Shown here one piece after another: positions 1 to 5,065 of a stretch of DNA of 5,065 nucleotides (positions within the stretch are counted from its first letter, which is position 1; every line of letters starts with the position of its first letter). Source of the DNA: Candidatus Aphodoplasma excrementigallinarum (GTDB lineage Bacteria > Bacillota > Clostridia > UBA1381 > UMGS1253). The position numbers and the translations under genes were made by a program. The stretch spans positions 1 through 5,065 of the forward strand of contig DVOF01000230.1 of the NCBI GenBank assembly GCA_018713805.1, in the 5' to 3' direction. Below the pieces are notes generated by a model. That model ran no database searches. It was not told where the DNA came from and saw nothing but the letters and a program-made list of their open reading frames with translations.

Positions 1-173
1 AATACAGCCCGCACCGGCAGCATCACACGGTCATGGATGATCTGCGGCGGCACGTCAAACGACAACGGTTCCCCGTCGAGCTGGACGCTGACCACATCCT
101 GGGCAAAAGCGTTTCCAAGCGGCAAAACACAGAGAAAAACAAAAACGGCAAAACAGAAACCCAGCCTTTTCAT
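1..173 (-). CDS. Exported stalk-domain (copper amine oxidase N-terminal-like) protein, 3'-truncated by window edge
   Basis: Only the first 57 codons are present; the gene continues beyond position 1. The start is the ATG at 173-171, chosen because a purine-rich AAAAGGGGGG lies 9 bases upstream. Residues 1-24 form a signal peptide: basic MKR, a hydrophobic core rich in F, V and L, and a signal-peptidase-I-like site NAFA before QD. The cysteine in the core is not in a lipobox, so a lipoprotein is unlikely. Residues 27-57 match the opening of the copper amine oxidase N-terminal-like fold: VQLDGEPLSFD followed by HDRVMLPVRAV, the characteristic '(N/H)DR-hydrophobic-P-R' signature. In this family the domain is a non-catalytic extracellular module; despite the name it gives no reason to expect oxidase activity. 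The gene starts 31 bases after the acyltransferase stop and probably shares its transcript. Whatever domain follows the stalk, and so the function, lies outside the window. Confidence 0.85.
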   Translation of the reverse strand, partial: MKRLGFCFAVFVFLCVLPLGNAFAQDVVSVQLDGEPLSFDVPPQIIHDRVMLPVRAV

Positions 174-182
174 ACTCCATAT

Positions 183-192
183 CCCCCCTTTT
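183..192 (-). promoter_or_regulatory. Ribosome binding site of the partial stalk-domain gene
   Basis: On the minus strand this reads AAAAGGGGGG, 9 bases before the ATG at 173. It is G-rich rather than a perfect AGGAGG. It lies in the 31-base gap after the acyltransferase stop codon, which fits translation from a shared message. A GGAG at 178-175 is only one base from the ATG and so too close to act. Another ATG at 180-178 is in a different frame. Confidence 0.6.
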
Positions 193-204
193 CTATCTCC
201 CGTT

Positions 205-1245
205 CTACTGACTGGCACCTTTGGGGCAAAGCGCGCCAAAGGCCCTTTTCACAAGATAGAACAAAAACTGCTTACCCTTTGCAGCCACGAGCGACAGTAC
301 AAACACAATAACGATCGTCGCTGGCAGCTTTAACGGGAACATGCCGAGATATGGGTACACAAGCTTTTCCACTAAATTGGAAAACAAGTAAATGTCAAGC
401 GAGCTGACCGCCACGGCTTTCAGCGTAAAGCAAACAGGCCTTGACTTGATTTCTTTATCATAAAACGCCAGAAATACAAACAACGCCGTCAGCATGGATG
501 ATACGCTGTAAAACCCGTTCAAAATCCAGTCCACATACGCGCCGCCATCCGAGGCGATAAATACCAGGATTGTCGGAACCACTGCACTCGCAAGCGCGCA
601 GCCAAGGCTCGCAAACAAGTTCATTCTGGGCCGGTATTCGCGGATATAAACGCCGATCATATAGTAACAAACCGGATAGAACTCGATCCAATAGTTCGGT
701 ATGATCTCAAACGCGCGCTCCGGCGTACGGAAAATCGACATAATGCTGGGCGCAATTGTAATAAACACCAAAATCGCCAGCAGCCAAAGCTTTTTCTTCC
801 GCTCTCCCAGATACATATAACCGCCGTTCAAAAACGGGATTAGTAAATACAGGCCAATAAACATCTCAACATACCAGGCATAGTTGTTCGCCGTAAAGTC
901 AAAAATGCTGACAAGTGCAACGTCCCATGTGATCGACGCATCCATATGCATATTGTAGGCCGCGCCGCACGCCGCAATGAACAGATAGCTCAAAACCACC
1001 GGAACCAGCCCCATAAAATACCGCTTGCACGGCGTTTTATGCGCCTGCAAATATCCGGTAATCATCAAAAACAACGGCACGCTTGACATGACGAAATACC
1101 GGAATACAACAATAACAAACGCCCGCACCCCCTGCATATCCATCGCCAGAACATGCAGGTTTCCAATGGTATGGATCGAAATGACAAACAGAACCGCCAA
1201 CACTTTGATCAAATCAATCCCTGCATTTCTTCCCCCTTTTTCCAT
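205..1245 (-). CDS. Acyltransferase-3 family integral membrane protein
   Basis: The protein has 346 residues, a normal length for a stand-alone acyltransferase-3 (OatA/WecH-like membrane domain) protein. It has about ten hydrophobic membrane segments, roughly at residues 12-30, 44-66, 79-95, 120-139, 152-171, 186-201, 208-231, 243-262, 277-297 and 308-331. Family hallmarks seen are the opening RNAGIDLIKVLAVLFVISIH, with the conserved His25 near the end of the first helix; SVPLFLMITGYL at 55-66, the usual 'PlFfmisGyl' signature; and WYVEMFIGLYLLIPFLN at 124-140. Known members move acetyl or other acyl groups across or at the membrane onto peptidoglycan, teichoic acids, exopolysaccharide or lipid-linked sugars. 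The acceptor here cannot be told. There is no fused extracellular SGNH domain, so transfer would need either direct action or a separate partner. The ATG at 1245 has a strong AAAGGAGG seven bases upstream. The gene leads a probable two-gene unit with the stalk-domain gene 31 bases downstream. Confidence 0.87.
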   Translation of the reverse strand: MEKGGRNAGIDLIKVLAVLFVISIHTIGNLHVLAMDMQGVRAFVIVVFRYFVMSSVPLFLMITGYLQAHKTPCKRYFMGLVPVVLSYLFIAACGAAYNMHMDASITWDVALVSIFDFTANNYAWYVEMFIGLYLLIPFLNGGYMYLGERKKKLWLLAILVFITIAPSIMSIFRTPERAFEIIPNYWIEFYPVCYYMIGVYIREYRPRMNLFASLGCALASAVVPTILVFIASDGGAYVDWILNGFYSVSSMLTALFVFLAFYDKEIKSRPVCFTLKAVAVSSLDIYLFSNLVEKLVYPYLGMFPLKLPATIVIVFVLSLVAAKGKQFLFYLVKRAFGALCPKGASQ

Positions 1246-1252
1246 TTTTCTT

Positions 1253-1260
1253 CCTCCTTT
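1253..1260 (-). promoter_or_regulatory. Strong ribosome binding site of the acyltransferase gene
   Basis: The minus strand reads AAAGGAGG, seven bases upstream of the ATG at 1245. This is near-perfect complementarity to the 16S 3' end, and it fixes the start codon. Confidence 0.85.
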
Positions 1261-1287
1261 ATGTGTTTTTTACAATGATGTCGGCTT

Positions 1288-1316
1288 ATTATAGCATATT
1301 TTTACACAATTTGCAA
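1288..1316 (-). promoter_or_regulatory. Near-consensus sigma-A promoter with extended -10
   Basis: On the minus strand the -35 box is TTGCAA (1316-1311) and the -10 box is a perfect TATAAT (1293-1288), separated by 17 bases. TGC immediately precedes the -10 box, giving an extended -10 (TGnTATAAT). Transcription should begin near 1281, leaving a 5' leader of about 36 bases before the acyltransferase ATG. Box quality predicts strong, housekeeping-type transcription of the acyltransferase and the stalk-domain gene after it. No clear operator or riboswitch-sized leader is visible. Confidence 0.85.
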
Positions 1317-1370
1317 TACAGGAAATTGGAGGATTTTCGTTTTTCAAGTTCCTGATCCATTTTCGGACAG

Positions 1371-1405
1371 AAAAAAAGCGGGGAACGATTTGTTCCCCGC
1401 TTTTT
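1371..1405 (-). terminator. Intrinsic terminator after the large secreted protein, possibly bidirectional
   Basis: A perfect inverted repeat, AGCGGGGAAC (1377-1386) and GTTCCCCGCT (1392-1401), flanks a five-base loop. The flanking A and T runs can extend the pairing. On the minus strand the hairpin is followed by a run of seven T (1377-1371), starting about 10 bases after the stop codon of the large gene at 1417. A run of five T also follows on the plus strand (1401-1405), so it could stop transcription from the other side, although no plus-strand gene is visible. It separates the large gene from the promoter at 1288-1316. Confidence 0.93.
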
Positions 1406-1416
1406 GCGACTAATCT

Positions 1417-4400
1417 TTAATTGACCTTAAAGTTTTCAACCCACATAATGCTGTCCTGATTGCTGTTTACAATCGCGATGGAATCAACAAAATCAATTGC
1501 ATGTGCACCGCTGCGGAATGCATAATTCGTCGCGGTTACCGTTTCACCCTCGGTCGGATAAATCTGCGTAATCGAGGTTGTATACGTCTTCGCCGCTACA
1601 TCAAAGTCAATCGTTACATGGTAACGATAGTTCGAGGCAAACTGGAGCTTTGTATTGACATATTCAGCCCCATTTCTAACCTTGATCGTGCCTTGTGTAA
1701 ACTGGATCAGCATGTTTGCATCTCCCCAAGTAAGGTCGGGCGTCTTCTGCTCCAGCATAACAACCGAATCGTAGAACTCCGGCACTACGCCTTCGCCCAG
1801 AACGATATCAAACTCTACGCTGCCGCTCTTCAACTCTTCGCCGATCGAATAATACGCCTCATCCTCAAATGTGGAGTTGCTCGAGAGCAAAACAGCCGGG
1901 AACGCACCCTCCGGAGCGGAGGTAATCCCATCCATCGGCTCTGCCTCCGGCATTTCAACCAGCTCAACATAATTCGGATCGGTCGTTGTCGTTACTTCCT
2001 CATCGAGCATGCAGTGGAAGTTTCTCCACATATCCTTTACAAACTTGTGGCCTCTGGAGAGGTAGCCGTACTCATACTCATTGCTGCCATTACCGGACGA
2101 GAAGCCATGGTAACCTTCCTGCATCTTAAAGATCAGGTCCTCGTTACCTACAAAGATTCTGTTGTCAAGCTTCTGCATTTCCTCTGTTGAAGAATCCCAG
2201 CCGCCGAGCAGCTTCATATTGGCATATACGGATACGAGGATTTCATAGCTGTCATAACCGTATGTGCAACGGCTTCTGATATTGGAGCCGCCTTTGCCGC
2301 TGCCGCCATCGCTGCTGGCAAATTCGTTCATCATACCCATCTGCCCCTCGTAGGGAGATGTCTTTCCGGAAAGGATATAGGTGTGGTCGTCCGCACCCGG
2401 CGTACCAAACTCGCTGATTACCTGCCATTTATACGTGAACTCAACCAGGTTCTTAAACAGATACTCAATATCCTCCGGGCCGTGGCCGTTGTACTTAAAC
2501 GGAATCTTAACGCCTGCGCCCGTACCACCCGGCTGGCCTGCCTCCATATGGCTCAAACCGATACCGCCGAGCAGCGTGCACTCGCCGCCGTTTTCCATCA
2601 AATCCTTGCCCGCAACCGTCCACGTTGCAAGGATATTCGTAAAGCCAAGCTCCTCATATTTTGCAATATAGGTGTCATAGTCAAAGCTTGTGAAAATCTC
2701 ATCCAGTTCTTCCGGCCCGAAGTACATCGAAGCTGTCAGTACGATAGAAAGGTAAGTGTTGCGGTAGTTCGGGTTCCATCCCTTACCAAAGTTGCCCATC
2801 AGGTCAAAGCCCGTGCTATAGTTATTTTCATCGTTAAAGCCCCAGTTGCCGGCAATTGCAAGGCCGCGCATCAGCCAATCCATACGGTCTTTCTCATCTG
2901 CCGTAAGCTCGTCGTATACCACCGGCGTATTCTTGATCAGGAGCAGCGCCGACGCAACAACAGCATGGCCCCAGTAGCAGCCTACGCATGCAAACGGCTC
3001 GTTGCCGCCCGCAATCAGGTGGCGGAGCTGCTTGAGTACGGCATCCTTACAAAGCGTGCCGTCACTTGCCGCAGCCTCCGGGTTAAAGCGTGCCGCCAGC
3101 GTCAGATAGTACATAATGTTTGCGCTCTTCTCGCCGGAGTTAGAGTTACCATTGTTCGCAGCCCACGACCCACAGGGGGCAGCAACCGCCTCGTCGATAA
3201 TATCCTGCGTGAAGCTCGGCGCAGCCGCATAGTTGGAAGCTTCAATCCCATTTTCCAGCAGGCCGATCAACATCGTGGAAAGCTTAACATCCTCTACCGG
3301 GTCGAGCTCAACGTCAGGATCCGTGATTACGATAAGCCCTCTCTCATCCCAGAGGACATTCTTGCCAAGCGACTCTACCAGCGCACGCAGCGGAAGCATC
3401 GTGCGGTCATTGGTCTGCTCTGCAATCGTGTCGATCGTCTGCGCTACACCGTCGACAACCATCTGATCCGAACCGATCGTAAACTCGATAGTCTTGCCAT
3501 CAAGCGTTGCAGTCGCTTTTAATTCTTCCTCGTTCCAGTCTACCTGCGCGCCGAAACTCTCGGAAATAAAGCGCATCGGAACGAGCGTACGGTCGTTGAC
3601 CGTATACGGAACGACTGCCTCGTTGTCAGGGTCAATCTTCGTCATTGCACCGTTTGCATATGCGTCCGGAATATCCAGCATCAACGCTACGCCGCCCTGG
3701 ATGTCGTCCAGGGAAGGATGAACCATCGGGACGTCCTCGCCTACTGTTGCCACAATTTTTGACACAGGCGCTTCATATTCACCGGAAACATCCCTAAATT
3801 CCGTGCCTCCGTATACGGCAAAGTTATCAACCAACAGGTTTTTGCCTACATTGTCTGCACTTTTGTTAACATACATTCTCATGATGGAGAGGTCGTTCGA
3901 GGTTCCCCCAATCGAGAATGTGCCAACCTCTTTCCCGTCCAGATAAGCGGTATACTTGCCCGCGCTGAAGTCAATCAGGAAACCAAGCTTTGCCCAAGTG
4001 CCCTGTTCCAGCGTAGTAGCAGGCTTCGTGTCGCCGCTAAATGTCACATCGCCGTTTGCATTGATAGAAAACAGCGTCCCCTGCTTTCTATCAGCGGAAG
4101 TATCCTTATACTGCATATTTCCGGACGGGGCGCCGTTATCCGTAGACAAATCCACCTCAACGACAAGGTTGTTCACCTTCGTTGACTTCAGAGTACCCTC
4201 AATGTAGCAGTCATCCGTGTCTCCCGTTACACTGATGTTAACGTAACCGTTGTCGCCGTCAAAATCATGCGTAATAGAATTGGACTTTGCCATTACGCCT
4301 GCGCCTGTGGTGATGTCTACGTTAGCATCGTCATAATTATTGTAATAGAACACCTTTGTTAGATTGTTCTCATCTTCCTCGCCTGTGCCGCTGCCGCTTA

Positions 4401-4959
4401 CCGGGGTGCCCTCGCCAGACAAAACAAGGTTCTCTATGTACACAACCGTCCCGGGCGCCGCCTTGTTCGTCCAGCCAAGCGTACGGAACGACAGTTCCGA
4501 AAGCTTATCCCAGCCAAGCGGTGTACGGTTCGCTGTCAAATTAGCAAGATCAATCGTTACGTCCTGCCACTGACCCGGCGTCAGGTTCATAACATAGCTC
4601 CAATAGTCGATCCCCTCTGTGCCGCTGTTCTCACTTCCGAAATAGACCATAACAGTCGCATTCTCCGTGGAATCTGCCATAATGGAAAAGCTGAGCTGGC
4701 CATAACCCGAAAAGTCAAGCGGAATATTTCCCACTTTTTTATCGGCGGCGTCATCCACTTCCCATTTTGCCGAATACTTCGTATTCTTTACATTTTTACT
4801 GTCCGCCGTAAAACCGGCGTCCTTAATTGCCGCCTTATCGTTCGTGTCCAAAAGGACGAGCGAATCGTCAGCAGCAATCGCGGTCAAACCTACAGCCGGA
4901 AGCGCCATAAGGCCGACCGTCAGCGCCAATACAAGCGCCAAAATCCTTTTTGCCTTCAT
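1417..4959 (-). CDS. Large secreted multimodular glycan-binding protein with stalk domain and putative helical polysaccharide-active domain
   Basis: The protein has 1180 residues counted from the ATG at 4959. Residues 1-30 are a signal peptide (MKAKR, hydrophobic core, AIA/A site). Residues 32-182 form a beta-rich domain resembling carbohydrate-binding modules of polysaccharide lyases, ending in VVYIENLVLSG. A Gly/Ser/Glu linker follows. Residues 202-385 look LamG/ConA-like (AKLGFLIDFSAGKYTAYLDG, then LLVDNFAVYGG). Residues 422-548 are a copper amine oxidase N-terminal-like (stalk) domain with two NDRT-hydrophobic-P-R repeats. Residues 556-986 are predicted mainly helical and rich in Trp, Tyr, His and Asn, with motifs CVGCYWGH (658-665), WNPNYRNTYLS (728-738) and KYNGHGPEDIEY (822-833). 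This resembles alpha-toroid lyases, but I cannot assign a family. Residues 1019-1180 form another LamG-like sandwich (IKVRNGAEYVNTKLQF; final MWVENFKVN). There is no LPXTG anchor or SLH repeat, so it is either released or held by the stalk or by glycan binding. Export and the stalk are well supported; enzyme activity is inference. Confidence 0.85.
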   Translation of the reverse strand: MKAKRILALVLALTVGLMALPAVGLTAIAADDSLVLLDTNDKAAIKDAGFTADSKNVKNTKYSAKWEVDDAADKKVGNIPLDFSGYGQLSFSIMADSTENATVMVYFGSENSGTEGIDYWSYVMNLTPGQWQDVTIDLANLTANRTPLGWDKLSELSFRTLGWTNKAAPGTVVYIENLVLSGEGTPVSGSGTGEEDENNLTKVFYYNNYDDANVDITTGAGVMAKSNSITHDFDGDNGYVNISVTGDTDDCYIEGTLKSTKVNNLVVEVDLSTDNGAPSGNMQYKDTSADRKQGTLFSINANGDVTFSGDTKPATTLEQGTWAKLGFLIDFSAGKYTAYLDGKEVGTFSIGGTSNDLSIMRMYVNKSADNVGKNLLVDNFAVYGGTEFRDVSGEYEAPVSKIVATVGEDVPMVHPSLDDIQGGVALMLDIPDAYANGAMTKIDPDNEAVVPYTVNDRTLVPMRFISESFGAQVDWNEEELKATATLDGKTIEFTIGSDQMVVDGVAQTIDTIAEQTNDRTMLPLRALVESLGKNVLWDERGLIVITDPDVELDPVEDVKLSTMLIGLLENGIEASNYAAAPSFTQDIIDEAVAAPCGSWAANNGNSNSGEKSANIMYYLTLAARFNPEAAASDGTLCKDAVLKQLRHLIAGGNEPFACVGCYWGHAVVASALLLIKNTPVVYDELTADEKDRMDWLMRGLAIAGNWGFNDENNYSTGFDLMGNFGKGWNPNYRNTYLSIVLTASMYFGPEELDEIFTSFDYDTYIAKYEELGFTNILATWTVAGKDLMENGGECTLLGGIGLSHMEAGQPGGTGAGVKIPFKYNGHGPEDIEYLFKNLVEFTYKWQVISEFGTPGADDHTYILSGKTSPYEGQMGMMNEFASSDGGSGKGGSNIRSRCTYGYDSYEILVSVYANMKLLGGWDSSTEEMQKLDNRIFVGNEDLIFKMQEGYHGFSSGNGSNEYEYGYLSRGHKFVKDMWRNFHCMLDEEVTTTTDPNYVELVEMPEAEPMDGITSAPEGAFPAVLLSSNSTFEDEAYYSIGEELKSGSVEFDIVLGEGVVPEFYDSVVMLEQKTPDLTWGDANMLIQFTQGTIKVRNGAEYVNTKLQFASNYRYHVTIDFDVAAKTYTTSITQIYPTEGETVTATNYAFRSGAHAIDFVDSIAIVNSNQDSIMWVENFKVN
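3340..3597 (-). repeat. Internal duplicated stalk motif within the large secreted protein
   Basis: Two related segments 62 residues apart lie inside the large protein. Residues 455-478 begin NDRTLVPMRFISESFG and residues 517-540 begin NDRTMLPLRALVESLG. Each ends in a hydrophobic-Trp-Asp/Asn-Glu pattern (VDWNEE and VLWDER). This paired arrangement is usual for the copper amine oxidase N-terminal-like domain and supports that assignment. The partial protein at 1-173 shows the same signature as HDRVMLPVRAV. The repeat is at protein level; the DNA is only loosely similar. Confidence 0.85.
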
Positions 4960-4966
4960 TCCCAAA

Positions 4967-4973
4967 CCCTCCT
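4967..4973 (-). promoter_or_regulatory. Ribosome binding site that decides the start of the large gene
   Basis: The minus strand reads AGGAGGG. It lies seven bases before the ATG at 4959 but only one base before an in-frame TTG at 4965. Normal spacing therefore selects the ATG and removes two residues from the longest possible reading frame. The protein then starts MKAKR, a typical signal-peptide beginning. Confidence 0.88.
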
Positions 4974-4997
4974 AATTTAATATTGTATAAAATGATA

Positions 4998-5015
4998 GCC
5001 GCTTGCGCAGCCGGC
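4998..5015. repeat. Imperfect inverted repeat upstream of the large gene
   Basis: The plus strand reads GCCGCTTGCGCAGCCGGC. The outer four bases pair on each side, and the centre TGCGCA is a palindrome, with one mismatch and one G-T pair between. It lies about 40-55 bases upstream of the ATG at 4959, just upstream of AT-rich -10-like sequences (TATCAT at 4997-4992 and TACAAT at 4987-4982). It could be an operator for a sugar-responsive regulator, but a match of this size can arise by chance. No good -35 box is found at proper spacing for either -10 candidate, so the promoter of the large gene is unresolved and may lie beyond 5065. Confidence 0.25.
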
Positions 5016-5065
5016 AGAAAAGACAATCACTCCATAATTTGTTTTCAGTCCAAACAGCTCCATTT

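Noticed and set aside
33..333. Two overlapping plus-strand frames of 92 and 98 codons
   Set aside because: They run antisense across the partial stalk-domain gene and the end of the acyltransferase gene. Their sequences look like the reverse of coding DNA and no initiation signal precedes them.
1501..2190. Open reading frame of 229 codons on the plus strand
   Set aside because: It is antisense to the C-terminal part of the large protein, with no ribosome binding site or domain; a shadow frame.
2383..3522. Open reading frame of 379 codons on the plus strand
   Set aside because: It lies entirely antisense to the large secreted protein, whose domains and ribosome binding site are clear. Its translation is rich in Arg and has no recognisable domain or signal, so it is a shadow of the real gene.
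3316..3696. Copper amine oxidase enzyme activity
   Set aside because: Only the N-terminal-like stalk fold is present; the catalytic domain with the topaquinone Tyr and copper-binding His residues is absent.
4960..4965. Two extra N-terminal codons of the large protein, with TTG as start
   Set aside because: The AGGAGGG is only one base from this TTG but at normal spacing from the ATG at 4959.
4992..5065. Possible divergent plus-strand gene beginning ATGATAGCC
   Set aside because: There is no ribosome binding site before it and only 24 codons are visible before the window ends, so it cannot be supported.

Overview
The window suggests a Gram-positive bacterium, most likely a member of the Clostridia. 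The evidence is strong AGGAGG-type ribosome binding sites, a near-consensus housekeeping promoter, a hairpin-plus-T-run terminator, exported proteins with Firmicutes-type signal peptides, and 'stalk' (copper amine oxidase N-terminal-like) modules, which are common in that phylum. Base composition looks intermediate (neither very AT- nor GC-rich). The genus cannot be told from the sequence alone. All supported genes lie on the minus strand, so the window reads biologically from right to left.

Right to left: (1) positions 4966-5065 hold a short leader with a ribosome binding site, an imperfect inverted repeat and no convincing promoter. (2) Positions 1417-4959 encode a 1180-residue secreted multimodular protein. 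Its order is signal peptide, carbohydrate-binding-like beta-sandwich, LamG/ConA-like beta-sandwich, duplicated stalk domain, a large helical domain of about 430 residues that could be an alpha-toroid polysaccharide-active enzyme, and a C-terminal beta-sandwich. (3) Positions 1371-1405 form an intrinsic terminator. (4) Positions 1288-1316 are a near-perfect sigma-A promoter. (5) Positions 205-1245 encode a membrane acyltransferase of the acyltransferase-3 family. (6) Positions 1-173 are the first 57 codons of another exported protein, which begins with the same kind of stalk domain and runs off the window.

There are two transcription units. The giant gene ends at its own terminator. The acyltransferase and the partial stalk protein, 31 bases apart, form a second unit driven by the promoter at 1288-1316. 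The common theme is the cell envelope and extracellular glycans: a secreted glycan-binding, probably glycan-degrading protein, a membrane enzyme that would transfer acyl groups to surface polymers or small sugars, and a second exported stalk protein. That the two units cooperate is inference from adjacency and from the shared domain; the sequence does not prove it.

The most interesting item is the large protein. Its helical central domain cannot be placed in a named enzyme family by eye, its module order is uncommon, and the domain holds seven cysteines. No CRISPR array, mobile element, tRNA or rRNA was seen.
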